NCBI RefSeq assembly: GCF_017794765.1
Contig: NZ_CP051236.1
Coordinates: 1,746,757-1,810,756 of the forward strand
From: Nitratireductor sp.
GTDB lineage: Bacteria > Pseudomonadota > Alphaproteobacteria > Rhizobiales > Rhizobiaceae
Length of the DNA: 64,000 bases
Direction: 5' to 3'
Shown here: in pieces, positions 29,374-39,010 of the stretch
Layout of the letters: each line of letters opens with the position of its first letter
Position numbering within the stretch: position 1 is the first letter of the stretch
The notes under the pieces: model-generated
Database searches by the model: none
What the model was told of the DNA's origin: nothing
What the model saw: only the letters and a program-made list of their open reading frames with translations
Program-made: the position numbers and the translations under genes

Positions 29374-30171
29374 TCAAGGGATTTGGATACCCCCCGAGAC
29401 GGCCTCTCCACCGGCCGTCAGCGTATATATAAGCGGAGTGCTTTGAAGTTTCTCGATATCACCGTTCATTATTTCAACAATAAAGCTGGCCGTGTCACCC
29501 TCGCGGTTTTCCAGCCGTGGTGTACCGAGCAGGTGCGCGCGCTCGTGATCGAGAAAGAGGGTCGGATCCCGCATTGAAGCGGGGACATGGCCTCTAAGCA
29601 GAATGGCGCCGTCCGTGCTTTCAGCGGAAACTATCCCGAACGCCGCCGCTGCGGGCGACGGAAGCGATGCGAAGGCGCGGCGGACTGTAAGTGCATCGCT
29701 GACATTGTCGGCATCTGCCGCGGGATCGAAAGTGAAAGATGCCTGAAAAGGAATACAAATTGTCTCGCATATCCCCAGAAAGACATCCACATCGATCAGC
29801 GTGACAGCGTTTGCCTGATCGAGTGTGAAGGTGACAGGCAGAGCCACGGACTGCGTATAACCTGCCCATTGCGTTTCGCCATCGTGAATACGTTCCGGCG
29901 CCGGGTATTGCAGCTCGGCGGCGCTGATATGCGCACTGCGTGAGATGTCGATCTGCGGTGGAATGCCGGCAGAACCGGGATTGCGCCAATAGGTCTTCCA
30001 ACCAGGCTTGAGATCGATCTCGAGGGCACCCCGCAGGCGACCGTCGTCATCTGGAAGTCCGACGGTGACGAGGCGAACCGATCCGCCTTCGCTCTCCTGC
30101 CATTGGCTGGAGGCAGCATGTACCTGCGCGCTCATCAGGAGCATAAGGATCAGGGAGGCAGTTCGAATCAT
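29374..30171 (-). CDS. protein-disulfide reductase DsbD alpha-domain protein
   Basis: The 265-aa product has a signal sequence (MIRTASLILMLLMSAQVHAA) and then a beta-rich domain. Its Cys pair, FLGICETICIPFQ (Cys135 and Cys139), resembles the N-terminal alpha domain of DsbD. There is no membrane part or thioredoxin part as in full DsbD. It should act in the periplasm, passing electrons to thiol proteins, perhaps cytochrome c maturation factors. The start at 30171 has a signal peptide and is preferred over the longer frame. It lies next to the peroxiredoxin gene and divergent from yqgE. Confidence 0.82.
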   Translation of the reverse strand: MIRTASLILMLLMSAQVHAASSQWQESEGGSVRLVTVGLPDDDGRLRGALEIDLKPGWKTYWRNPGSAGIPPQIDISRSAHISAAELQYPAPERIHDGETQWAGYTQSVALPVTFTLDQANAVTLIDVDVFLGICETICIPFQASFTFDPAADADNVSDALTVRRAFASLPSPAAAAFGIVSAESTDGAILLRGHVPASMRDPTLFLDHERAHLLGTPRLENREGDTASFIVEIMNGDIEKLQSTPLIYTLTAGGEAVSGGIQIP

Positions 30172-30306
30172 GGTGAGAGATTGCAGTCGGGTCGCCCCAC
30201 CTGCAAGGCACACTTCCGCACGGCAGCATCATAAATGCGTGAGCGGCATCCCGCAGCGTCGTGATATCCGTCTTTCAAGCCATGGGAAAACCGGCTAGGT
30301 TGAAAC

Positions 30307-30933
30307 ATGGAAAGCCGAGAAAATACCACAGACCAAGGGCACAGTGAGGAAATGTCGGGACTTCCATATCTGGAAAACCATTTCCTGATCGCCATGCCTG
30401 GCATGCGCGATGAGCGCTTTGCGCGGGCGGTGATATATCTGTGCGCCCATAGCGATGAAGGCGCGATGGGGCTGATCATCAACCAGCCGCAACAGCTCGC
30501 CTTTCCGGATATCCTCGTCCAGCTCGGAATTCTGGAGGAGTCGGAGGCCATCCGCCTGCCGCATGAAGCGCGAAACATGCCGGTCCGCAACGGAGGACCT
30601 GTCGACCGGAGCAGGGGCTTCGTGCTCCACACGGACGATTATGTCGTGGAATCCTCCATGCCCGTTTCCGACAGTATCTGTCTCACGGCCACGGTCGACA
30701 TGCTCAGGGCCATATCGCTCGGCCAGGGCCCGCGACATGCCCTGATGGCGCTTGGCTATGCGGGATGGGGAGCCGGGCAGCTTGAGATGGAAATAGGCGA
30801 GAATGGCTGGCTGACCTGTCCGGCGACACCGGAACTTCTGTTCGAAGGCGATATCGACCAGAAATATGATGGCGTCCTGGCCTCCATCGGTATCGATGTG
30901 GCAAATCTCAGTCAGATTGCCGGCCACGCGTGA
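30307..30933 (+). CDS. YqgE/AlgH family protein
   Basis: The 208-aa product contains [51 protein letters not shown] and [13 protein letters not shown], the pattern of UPF0301. The function is not established; some members are linked to alginate regulation or sit by the Holliday junction resolvase gene. The ATG at 30307 is used, though an inner ATG at 30352 with GAGGAA is possible. It is divergent from the DsbD-like gene, with 135 bases between them for promoters. Confidence 0.92.
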   Translation: MESRENTTDQGHSEEMSGLPYLENHFLIAMPGMRDERFARAVIYLCAHSDEGAMGLIINQPQQLAFPDILVQLGILEESEAIRLPHEARNMPVRNGGPVDRSRGFVLHTDDYVVESSMPVSDSICLTATVDMLRAISLGQGPRHALMALGYAGWGAGQLEMEIGENGWLTCPATPELLFEGDIDQKYDGVLASIGIDVANLSQIAGHA

Positions 30934-31090
30934 CGGCCCTGCCGGATCACGCGCGCGGGCGGAAAAGCGCGGGCGAAAAAAGAGTGTTTTGCCGAGTTCT
31001 AATGCCGGGTTTCGCTGTTTAACCGCGATCCTCGGTGGCCTTCCGTCCGGCTTTCGAGAGTGAGCCCTTCTGAAGCCCGTTCGATTTGCG

Positions 31091-33991
31091 TCAGGACTTG
31101 GCTGCGGTCGTGTGTTCGAACAGCAGCCTGCCGATGGATTCTGCGTCTTGCGGTTCGCCGAATACAAAGCTCTGCGCGTAATCGCATCCCATCTCGGCCA
31201 GCTGCTGCGCATCCTGCTGGTCGACGACACCTTCCGCCACCACAGAGAGTTCGAGCTCCTTGGCCATCTTGACCATGGAACGCACCAGAACGATGCCGCG
31301 CGCGCTGTGATCTTCGAGGAAGCGCCGGTCGATCTTGATCGTGTCAAACGGAAAACTCGAGAGGTAGGAAAGCGACGAATAGCCAGTCCCGAAATCGTCC
31401 AGCGAGAGACCGATGCCGATGTGCCTCAGCTTCTGCAGCACGTGGGCGGATTGTTCGGGGTTGTCCATAACCACCGATTCGGTGAGTTCGAGCCGGAAGC
31501 TCTCAGGTGACACGCCTGACCGGGCGATGACGGAGCGTACGTCTCCGACGAGATCGCGGCGTATGAGCTGGCGACTTGACAGATTGACCGACATGAAGAG
31601 CGGTGTATCCGCAAACTGCTTCTGCCAGCGATAGAGGTCCTCGGCCGCCTGCTGCATGGCGAAGAGGCCGAGCTGGACGATAAGACCTGAACTCTCGGCA
31701 ATTGGGATGAAGTCTGCTGGCGGAATTGCACCGCGCCTCGGGTGATCCCAGCGCAGAAGGGCTTCGAAACCGGCGATGGACTGGTCTTCAAGGCGAACGA
31801 TCGGCTGATAGACCATCTTGAGCTCTGAGCGCTCGATTGCACGGCGCAGATCCGACTCCATGCGCAGGCGGTTGTTGTCGATGGAGCGGAATGCAGGCCG
31901 GAATGGCTCGATCCGGTCACCGCCGAAGCGCTTGGCCTGATACATGGCAAGCTCGGCGTCCTTGAGCATTTCCTCCGCCGATTCCTGGGTGGTGGTCCAG
32001 GAGATGAGACCGATGGAAGAGGTCAATACAATCTCGCGACGCGCGAATGTCACGGGAGTGCGGATTGCCTGCTTGACCGAATCCGCCACGGTGGCGATGC
32101 GCGCCGGCTCCTGCTCGGAGAGCAGGATCATGGCGAACTGATCGCCGGACAGGCGGCAAAGCGAATCGCGCGGTTTCAGGAGCCGGTGAAGCCTGCGGGC
32201 AATGGTGAGGAGGATCGTGTCGCCCACCGAGATGCCGAGTTCCTCATTGACCTGCTTGAAGCGGTCGATGTCGATCACGAAAACAGTTGGCCGAACCTGC
32301 TGTTCCGTGCGGGCAATGGAGATGATTGCATCGAGCCTGTTGAGGAACAGTTCGCGGCTCGGCAACCCGGTGAGATTGTCGTGGACAGCGTCATGCAGGA
32401 GGCGCTCCTCGGCCTTTTTCTGCTCGGTGACGTCGACCATCGTGCCGACGCAACGGATGACCTGCCCGTCGGAGCCGATAACGGGGCGCGCGCGCAGATC
32501 GAACCAGTGATAATGGCCGTCGGCCCCGCGCAGCCGGAAGCTCTGGGAAATTCGTCCTCGCCTTTGCTCGAGCACCACGTCCAGGGTCGTGCGAAATGTG
32601 TCGCGGTCTTCGGTATGAAGCGTGGAGAGCCAGTCTCGAGCGGGCCCGTGCAGACTTCCCGAAGGAAGCCCGAGCTGGCGGCTCACATCCGGTCGCGTGA
32701 TGATGCGATCTCGCGAAACATCCCAGTCCCAGACCACATCGCCGGAACCGGAGATTGCAAGCGCCTGACGTTCCATATCGCTGAACAGGCCCTGGAAGAG
32801 AGCGCCGCCCGCGAAGGCATGCTGCATGACGGTGAATCCGATCAGCAGAATAATCAGGATGAGCCCGCCGCCAATGGCCGGCTGGACGATGTCATTGTCG
32901 AGAATTCCGGTGATCGCCATCCACGATCCGACCATCCAGGCGATGATCATGACCCAGCTGGGCACCAGCATGATGGCACGATCATAGCCCTGAAGACTGA
33001 GGTAGATAATGATGCCGAGCCCGACAACGGCCGTGGCGGCAAAGGAAATGCGCGCGATGCCGGCGGCCACGGCGGGATCGATAATAGCGAAGCCGGCGAT
33101 GATGCCAAGACCCATGATCCACGCGAGCACGCCATAGCTGAAATGGTCGTGCCAGCGATTGAGATTGAGATAGGCAAACAGGAAGACGACGAGTGTGGCG
33201 GCCAGACCGACCTCGGTGCCCGCGCGCCAGATTTGCTCATTGCCCGGCGTGATCTCGATCACCTTGCTCAAAAAACCGAAATCGATGGAGATATAGGCAA
33301 GCACCGCCCAGGCAAGCGCTGCGGTGGCCGGGAACATGGATGTTCCCTTGACCACGAAAAGGATGGTCAGGAAGAGGGCGAGCAGCCCGGCAATGCCGAT
33401 CACGATGCCGCGGAAAAGCGTGTAGGCGTTCACAGTGTCCTTGTAGGCGCCGGGATCCCACAGATAGACCTGCGGCAGGCTGGGCGAAGAAAGCTCGGCA
33501 ACAAAAGTCACAACGGAACCGGGATTGAGGGTGACGTGAAACTCGTCGGCATCCGGGCTTTCCTGTCGATCGAGCGTGAAACCCGAACTCGGCGTGATGG
33601 CTGCGATGCGTTGGGAGCCAAGGTCGGGCCAGATGAGCCCCGAACCCACCAGCCGGAAATGAGGTGCGACGATCAGCCGGTCAAGCTGCTGATCCGTGGT
33701 GTTGGCGAGTGCGAAGACCGCCCAGTCCCCCGTGGAGCGCTCATCCTGTGCCTCAACCTCGATACGCCGGACGATGCCATCGACATCCGGCGCGGTCGAC
33801 ACCTGGAACGCATCTCCCTGGCCACGATAGATTTCCACCGCCCCCGACAGATCGAGCGCCACATCGTCGCGGGCGATCTTGATCGGCTCGATGGCATCTG
33901 CCGGCCCGACTGCTGAGACAAGGGTTATGACAGCAGCGAACAGGGCCACCATGAGTGCTGAGATGAGGGAACGCGACAATGCGGGGAACAA
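31091..33991 (-). CDS. 7TM-PAS-GGDEF-EAL signalling protein (degenerate GGDEF)
   Basis: The 966-aa protein starts with a signal or first helix (about 8-30). A periplasmic beta-rich domain (35-190), seven helices (190-392), a PAS/PAC domain (about 405-525), GGDEF (about 535-690) and EAL (about 710-955) follow. The GGDEF motif reads SGDQF (615-619), and the I-site RxxD is not present, so cyclase activity is doubtful. The EAL part keeps EAL743-745, Asn803, Glu835, Asp865-866 and Lys886, but the usual EGVE reads EGVV (920-923). It is probably a c-di-GMP phosphodiesterase or sensor. The start is a TTG at 33991 after GAGG; an inner ATG is possible. It is five bases from the GNAT gene. Confidence 0.9.
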   Translation of the reverse strand: MFPALSRSLISALMVALFAAVITLVSAVGPADAIEPIKIARDDVALDLSGAVEIYRGQGDAFQVSTAPDVDGIVRRIEVEAQDERSTGDWAVFALANTTDQQLDRLIVAPHFRLVGSGLIWPDLGSQRIAAITPSSGFTLDRQESPDADEFHVTLNPGSVVTFVAELSSPSLPQVYLWDPGAYKDTVNAYTLFRGIVIGIAGLLALFLTILFVVKGTSMFPATAALAWAVLAYISIDFGFLSKVIEITPGNEQIWRAGTEVGLAATLVVFLFAYLNLNRWHDHFSYGVLAWIMGLGIIAGFAIIDPAVAAGIARISFAATAVVGLGIIIYLSLQGYDRAIMLVPSWVMIIAWMVGSWMAITGILDNDIVQPAIGGGLILIILLIGFTVMQHAFAGGALFQGLFSDMERQALAISGSGDVVWDWDVSRDRIITRPDVSRQLGLPSGSLHGPARDWLSTLHTEDRDTFRTTLDVVLEQRRGRISQSFRLRGADGHYHWFDLRARPVIGSDGQVIRCVGTMVDVTEQKKAEERLLHDAVHDNLTGLPSRELFLNRLDAIISIARTEQQVRPTVFVIDIDRFKQVNEELGISVGDTILLTIARRLHRLLKPRDSLCRLSGDQFAMILLSEQEPARIATVADSVKQAIRTPVTFARREIVLTSSIGLISWTTTQESAEEMLKDAELAMYQAKRFGGDRIEPFRPAFRSIDNNRLRMESDLRRAIERSELKMVYQPIVRLEDQSIAGFEALLRWDHPRRGAIPPADFIPIAESSGLIVQLGLFAMQQAAEDLYRWQKQFADTPLFMSVNLSSRQLIRRDLVGDVRSVIARSGVSPESFRLELTESVVMDNPEQSAHVLQKLRHIGIGLSLDDFGTGYSSLSYLSSFPFDTIKIDRRFLEDHSARGIVLVRSMVKMAKELELSVVAEGVVDQQDAQQLAEMGCDYAQSFVFGEPQDAESIGRLLFEHTTAAKS

Positions 33992-33996
33992 GGAAA

Positions 33997-34599
33997 TCAG
34001 CCTCGTGATTCTAGTACAGGCACGTGATGCTCCTCGGCGATCAGCGCATAAAGATAATGATCACGCCAAGAACCATTGATCCTGAGATAGGACCTGAGCA
34101 GGCCTTCGCGCTGAAATCCGGCTTTTTCAAGTAAACCGACAGAACGTTTATTGTCTGGAATACAGGCGGCTTCCAAACGGTGCAACCGTAAGCCACCGAA
34201 AGCATAGGGAATGAGCAGCTGCAGGGCAGCCAGCATCATCCCGCGACCGGCATACCGCTCCCCCATCCAATAGCCAATGCTGGCGGTCTGAGCGACGCCG
34301 CGCCTGATGTTTGAGAGAGTGATACCGCCCGCCAACGCTTCCGTTGGTGCGTCAAAGACGAAAAAGCTGATGCCGGTTCCGTTTTCATACTCGGCACGAT
34401 AACGCTTCAGGCGAAGCCGGAACGCACGTCTGGACAATTCGTCAGGAGCCCAGCTCGGCTCCCAGGGCACGAGAAACCCGCGGCTCTCATCGCGCAGGGC
34501 CGCCCATTCCGCATGGTCGTTCATGACCGGTGTTCTGAGGAACACGGTTTCGCCCTTGAGCGCCGGAGGCGGGCGGCGGAAGAAGGGCACGTCCAGCAT
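33997..34599 (-). CDS. GNAT family N-acetyltransferase (RimJ-like)
   Basis: The 200-aa product contains ETVFLRTPVMNDHAEW, IGYWMGERYAGRGMMLAALQ (the acetyl-CoA loop) and IPDNKRSVGLLEKAGFQREG, the pattern of ribosomal protein alanine acetyltransferases of the RimJ/RimL branch. The target is unknown. It lies 15 bases after the M16 protease gene and five bases before the GGDEF-EAL gene on the minus strand, so the three are probably co-transcribed with thrC. Confidence 0.92.
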   Translation of the reverse strand: MLDVPFFRRPPPALKGETVFLRTPVMNDHAEWAALRDESRGFLVPWEPSWAPDELSRRAFRLRLKRYRAEYENGTGISFFVFDAPTEALAGGITLSNIRRGVAQTASIGYWMGERYAGRGMMLAALQLLIPYAFGGLRLHRLEAACIPDNKRSVGLLEKAGFQREGLLRSYLRINGSWRDHYLYALIAEEHHVPVLESRG

Positions 34600-34614
34600 A
34601 TGTCCGCGACGGTC

Positions 34615-35907
34615 CTACACGGCGAGCTTGCGTGGCATTGGCCCCTGATCGGCCAGTGCATCCTGGATCGACTCGAAAGGTGCAAGGCTACCGACCGGAC
34701 CAATTGCCGCAAGGGTCGGCTTGGAGGTGAAAAGGCGCTGCGAAAGATCGGTCAGCCGATCAACAGTGAGGTTCGAAAGACGATCCATCAACTCGTCAAC
34801 ATCGATGGGGCGGCCATAAAGCAAGAGCTGGCGAGCGATCTGCGAGGCGCGGCTTGCGGGGTTTTCGCGAGCCATCATGAGACCGGCACGATATTGCGCC
34901 CGCGCCCGGTCCAGCTCGTCCTGTCCGATGGACTGGCCAGCTTTCTGCAACTCTCCGAGGAGCAGGGGCACCAGTTGTTCAATGTCGTTCTTTCCGGTCG
35001 CCGCATGAACCCCGAAAATACCGGTATCCGAAAAACCCCAATGGAAGGCATAGACCGAATAGCAAAGACCGTGCTTCTCACGAACCTCCTGGAACAGTCT
35101 CGAGGACATGCCCCCGCCGAGGATGGTGGAAAGCACCTGGGAAGCGTAGAAGTCGCGCACATGGTAGGCGCGCCCTTCGAAGCCGAGAATAATCTGGGCA
35201 TCCATCAGGTCGCGATGTTCGCGGAAATCACCACCAACATAATGCGCAAAGGGCGGTGTTTTGCCTTCGGCCTTGCTGCGGAAACTGCCGAGACGGTTCT
35301 CCACCTCACGCACGAAGTCGTCGTGCTTTAGCCCACCGGCAGCGACAATGACCATACGGTCGGCCGAATACTGACGTTCCAGAAAACCGCGCAGTTGCTC
35401 GGAGGTGAAAGACTGGACCGTTTCCGGCGTACCCAGCACGGAGCGGCCAAGTGACTGATGGCGAAACGCGGTTTCGGTAAAACGGTCGAAGACGATGTCG
35501 TCGGGAATGTCGTGCGCGGCACCGATCTCCTGAAGGATCACATGCTGCTCGCGTTCAAGCTCGTGCGGGTCAAACTTTGAATCGGTCAGAATGTCGGACA
35601 GAAGCTCGACCGCCAGCGGCATGTCCGCGTTGAGAACACGTGCATAAAAGGCTGTTGTCTCGACACTCGTCGCGGCATTGATTTCACCGCCGACATCTTC
35701 GATATCAGTCGCGATCTGGCGTGCGGTGCGCTTGCTCGTCCCCTTGAACGCCATGTGTTCCAGGAGATGCGCAATACCGTGCTCATTCTCGTGTTCGTTG
35801 CGCGAGCCGGACTTGACCCAGATGCCCAGCGCAACGGTTTCCAGATGAGGCAGGGTTTCGGTTGCGACCGTCAGGCCGTTCGACAGACGGCTTACCTCAA
35901 CACCCAT
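34615..35907 (-). CDS. M16 family zinc metallopeptidase (processing peptidase-like)
   Basis: The 430-aa product has the inverted zinc motif HxxEH at 47-51 (HLLEH), followed by MAFKGTSKRT and the downstream Glu in EREQHVILQEI. The C-terminal half includes GLCYSVYAFH, typical of the second lobe. It belongs to the mitochondrial processing peptidase-like branch found in alphaproteobacteria and likely acts on small peptides in the cytosol or periplasm. No signal sequence is seen. It starts 24 bases after thrC ends, in a common arrangement for rhizobia. Confidence 0.95.
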   Translation of the reverse strand: MGVEVSRLSNGLTVATETLPHLETVALGIWVKSGSRNEHENEHGIAHLLEHMAFKGTSKRTARQIATDIEDVGGEINAATSVETTAFYARVLNADMPLAVELLSDILTDSKFDPHELEREQHVILQEIGAAHDIPDDIVFDRFTETAFRHQSLGRSVLGTPETVQSFTSEQLRGFLERQYSADRMVIVAAGGLKHDDFVREVENRLGSFRSKAEGKTPPFAHYVGGDFREHRDLMDAQIILGFEGRAYHVRDFYASQVLSTILGGGMSSRLFQEVREKHGLCYSVYAFHWGFSDTGIFGVHAATGKNDIEQLVPLLLGELQKAGQSIGQDELDRARAQYRAGLMMARENPASRASQIARQLLLYGRPIDVDELMDRLSNLTVDRLTDLSQRLFTSKPTLAAIGPVGSLAPFESIQDALADQGPMPRKLAV

Positions 35908-35931
35908 ATGCTTTTCACTCCTTGAACAAAC

Positions 35932-37335
35932 TCAACGCGCCGCTCTCGTATGGCGGCTAATGTGATCCTGCAGCATTCTTAAATCTGAGGGAAGGACTGT
36001 AAAGGACTCTTTCCGATTCATCAGATCACCCAGCCATTCAGGCAGAGCCGGTTCGATACCGCTGGCATCCTTGACCGCCGCCGGAAACTTCGCCGGATGG
36101 GCGGTCGACAGCACCACCATGGGCGATGCGGATGCCGGCATATCACGCGCGACCTTCACGCCGGTGGCCGTGTGCGGGTCGAGCAGATAGCCGCTCTCAC
36201 GCCGAACCAGGCCGATCATTGCGGCGGTCTCCACCATGTCCGAACGGCCCGCAGAAAAGCCTTCCCGAATGACCTCCAGTGTCTTTGGCTCCACCGTGAA
36301 GTTGCCCGACTGCTTTAGCATCTGCATATAGCGCCGGATTTCATCCGAATTCCTGTTCGAAGCGAAATAGAGCAGGCGTTCGAAATTGGAAGACACCTGG
36401 ATGTCCATGGAAGGAGAGGTGGTCGCAACGACCTCACGGGTCGCATATTCACCGCTCGCCAGCGTGCGGGCGAGAATGTCGTTGTCATTGGTGGCGATCA
36501 CAAGCCGGTCGACGGGCAGGCCCATTTCTCTGGCTGCGTAGCCAGCGAAAATATCACCAAAGTTGCCGGTGGGTACGGTAAAGGATGCGGGCCTGTCGGG
36601 GGCGCCGAGCGAAAGGCTAGCGGTGAAGTAGTAGACGATCTGAGCCATGACGCGGGCCCAGTTGATCGAATTCACACCGGACAGGGCGACACTGTCACGG
36701 AAACCGTGATCGTTGAACATGTCCTTGAGGAGACCCTGGCAATCGTCAAAATTGCCTTTGACGGCGAGCGCATGCACGTTGGCCGCGCCCGAGGTGGTCA
36801 TCTGGCGTTGCTGAACCGGGGAGACGCGCCCTTCGGGGAACAGGATGAAGACATCGGCGCGCTCAGTCCCGGCAAAGGCTTCGATCGCCGCACCACCGGT
36901 GTCGCCGGATGTTGCGCCCACAATCGTCACGCGCTCGCCGCGCTCGGCAAGAACGTGGTCCATCAGCCGCGCCAAAAGCTGCATGGCGACGTCCTTGAAG
37001 GCGAGGGTAGGACCGTGGAAGAGCTCCAGAATGAACTCGTTGGGGCCCGTCTGAACAAGGGGGCAAACGGCGGGGTGACGGAAGGTGGCGTAGCTTTCCT
37101 CAATGATGCGGCGCAACGTCGCACCGTCGATTTCCTCCCCCACAAAAGGGGACAGGACGCGCAGGGCGATCTCGCTGTAACTCAGACCGCGCATGGCACG
37201 GATGTCGTCAACCGAGAAACGCGGCCATTCACGCGGAACGTATAGACCGCCATCGCGGGCAAGCCCCGCCAGCATCGCATCGGAAAACCCAAGCGCCGGC
37301 GCGTCGCCACGCGTGCTGATATAATCTGTCGCCAT
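35932..37335 (-). CDS. thrC: threonine synthase
   Basis: The 467-aa product is the long type of threonine synthase. The PLP Lys114 is in HGPTLAFKDVAMQ. Other marks are GATSGDTGGAAIEAF, FPEGRVSPVQQRQM, the phosphate loop NFGDIFAGYAAREMGLP and DNDILAR. It turns O-phosphohomoserine, made by ThrB, into threonine. The start at 37335 (MATDYISTRG) is chosen because the 41 codons upstream are basic and unlike the family. It heads the minus-strand run thrC, M16, GNAT, GGDEF-EAL. Confidence 0.97.
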   Translation of the reverse strand: MATDYISTRGDAPALGFSDAMLAGLARDGGLYVPREWPRFSVDDIRAMRGLSYSEIALRVLSPFVGEEIDGATLRRIIEESYATFRHPAVCPLVQTGPNEFILELFHGPTLAFKDVAMQLLARLMDHVLAERGERVTIVGATSGDTGGAAIEAFAGTERADVFILFPEGRVSPVQQRQMTTSGAANVHALAVKGNFDDCQGLLKDMFNDHGFRDSVALSGVNSINWARVMAQIVYYFTASLSLGAPDRPASFTVPTGNFGDIFAGYAAREMGLPVDRLVIATNDNDILARTLASGEYATREVVATTSPSMDIQVSSNFERLLYFASNRNSDEIRRYMQMLKQSGNFTVEPKTLEVIREGFSAGRSDMVETAAMIGLVRRESGYLLDPHTATGVKVARDMPASASPMVVLSTAHPAKFPAAVKDASGIEPALPEWLGDLMNRKESFTVLPSDLRMLQDHISRHTRAAR

Positions 37336-37417
37336 TCGTCGTGTTGCCTCATGAAGTGCGAGGAGGGAGCACCGGTGCGCGCACGAGCCCGTCGCATTCC
37401 GGCTGCGCGTCTGGTAT

Positions 37418-37466
37418 AGAGCATGATCTGGACGGGTGGGAACCGGTTTTCCACTCAAACCGCATG
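37418..37466. repeat. remnant of a rhizobial palindromic intergenic repeat
   Basis: In the 254-base gap upstream of thrC, the stretch GAGCATGATCTG followed by GGGAACCGGTTTTCCACTC resembles one half of a short palindromic repeat that I recall as abundant between genes in rhizobial genomes. The mirrored end is not seen, so it is probably a decayed copy. I found no other copy in this window. The match is from memory, not from a search. Confidence 0.45.
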
Positions 37467-37589
37467 GAAATTGATTGTCGACGACGGGTTTTCTGGAAAT
37501 TGCCGGAAAAATCTGTCATCTCTCCGCAGCCTTTCCGCATGGGCTTCACCGAATGCTTGAAGGGCGCGCAGATCCACGGGGCATGTCAC

Positions 37590-38156
37590 TTGGTCAATTA
37601 TCGTCTTTTCATAAGTTCCATCCTGCTTTCCGCCACCGCAATTGTTTCGGGCTGTCAGTCCGATAACGCCACAAGCGGTCTCGACGTTCAGAATGGGAAT
37701 GTTCAACAACAGGACGAGAACGTGATCCGCGAGAGCGAACTGCGCGCTTATTGCCCGCCGGTCTCGCTGCGTGAGGGGACAGCATATTTTACCACCTATG
37801 AGAAAGGTGGGCAGGATCAGCCTGAAAGCGTTGTCTACCAGGCATCGATCAGCGATGCGACGCGCAAATGTACCTATGGCACGGGTTCATTCACGATGAC
37901 TGTGGCTGTGGCCGGGCGAGTGGTGCCGGGACCGAAGGGCAGCACTGGTACGATCACGATGCCGATCCGTATCGTTGCCGTTCGCGGCGGTGAGGTGGTC
38001 TATTCCAAACTGTTCCAGCACCAGGTGGCGATCAGTGACACCGCTGGCGCGACCCTGTTCATCTTCAACGATCCGAATGTGATGATTTCGGGCGCGCCCG
38101 ATCGCAGCATTCAGTTGATGGTGGGATTTGACGAGGGACCGAACGGCGGCCGCTAA
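37590..38156 (+). CDS. hypothetical lipoprotein
   Basis: I do not recognise the family. The 188-aa product has a clear lipoprotein signal, FISSILLSATAIVSGC, with the Cys as acylation site, followed by a Gln/Asn-rich linker. A beta-rich domain follows, with RAYCPPVSLREGTAYFTTYE and TRKCTYGTGSFTMTVAVAGR, whose two Cys could pair. The start is a TTG at 37590 with GGGG upstream; an ATG at 37539 would give an unusually long signal. It is probably anchored to a membrane facing the periplasm. It ends 65 bases before the convergent HAD phosphatase gene. Confidence 0.75.
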   Translation: MVNYRLFISSILLSATAIVSGCQSDNATSGLDVQNGNVQQQDENVIRESELRAYCPPVSLREGTAYFTTYEKGGQDQPESVVYQASISDATRKCTYGTGSFTMTVAVAGRVVPGPKGSTGTITMPIRIVAVRGGEVVYSKLFQHQVAISDTAGATLFIFNDPNVMISGAPDRSIQLMVGFDEGPNGGR

Positions 38157-38221
38157 GCTGCTTCAGCGTTTCGGTGAAACGGTGAACCGCGCCAGTCTGA
38201 ACCATTTTGTGAGATACGCCA

Positions 38222-38911
38222 TCAGGCATCCTCGCTCCATTCAGACAAGGCTGCAATAACAACATTGAGGTCCTGGTGGCGGTGAATGACCGTCTCGGCA
38301 CCGGCCTCCATCAGGAGGTCGGCGTGCCCGGGTTGAATGTGCGACCCGCCGGTGAATCCGATGACACGCATGCCCGCCGCTTTCGCGCCGGCGGCTCCAT
38401 GCACGGAATCCTCGATGACAAAACAGCGCCCCGGATCGGCTCCCAACTTTTCGGCGGCATACAGAAAAACGTCGGGGGCAGGCTTGGGGCGGCCCGTGGG
38501 CGTTTCCAGAGAAGAATATATGCGGTCTTTGAAGAAAGGCAGGAGCCGTGTGCGCGACAACATCGCCTCGACCCGCTCATGGCTTGAATTCGAACAGACG
38601 CATTTTGGCACACTGACGGCGGCGACTGCGTCATGTACGCCTTCAAGAGGTTTCACTTCCTTGCGTACCTTCTTGTCGACTTCGCTTTCGGCGCGATCGA
38701 TCAGCGTGGCCTGTAGCGGTGCGTCGGCGTTTTCCTCAATGGACAAAAGGATGTCCTTGAAGGTGAGGCCGGCATAGCGGCTGGCCAACTCCTCCGGAGT
38801 GATCGCAAAACCCGCCTCAGTCAGTACCTTGGCCTCGACGCGCGAAGCAATGATTTCCGAATCGACAAGAACGCCATCGCAATCGAAGATGACGAGTTCG
38901 GGAGCTGGCAT
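38222..38911 (-). CDS. HAD family hydrolase (beta-phosphoglucomutase-like)
   Basis: The 229-aa product has the HAD motif I FDCDGVLVDSE (catalytic Asp pair), a helical cap, motif II CSNSSHERV, motif III Lys in GRPKPAPDVF and motif IV FVIEDSVHGAAGAKAAGM. It belongs to subfamily I with a cap like phosphatases of sugar phosphates. The substrate is unknown. It is convergent with the lipoprotein gene and is followed upstream by a 99-base gap before the VWA gene, so it may share or lie near its transcript. Confidence 0.92.
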   Translation of the reverse strand: MPAPELVIFDCDGVLVDSEIIASRVEAKVLTEAGFAITPEELASRYAGLTFKDILLSIEENADAPLQATLIDRAESEVDKKVRKEVKPLEGVHDAVAAVSVPKCVCSNSSHERVEAMLSRTRLLPFFKDRIYSSLETPTGRPKPAPDVFLYAAEKLGADPGRCFVIEDSVHGAAGAKAAGMRVIGFTGGSHIQPGHADLLMEAGAETVIHRHQDLNVVIAALSEWSEDA

Positions 38912-39010
38912 GGCAAGACCTGTTCTGATGTGGAGCCTGATGGGTGCGAGGTGGGGGCATAGCCGTTATGCCGCCCGGAGACAACTCCATAGAAACCATG
39001 CCTCAAGCCA

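Noticed and set aside
32186..33916. 576-codon open frame on the plus strand across the GGDEF-EAL gene
   Set aside because: The composition is Asp, Arg and Gly rich with no domain, and the opposite strand has several clear domains.
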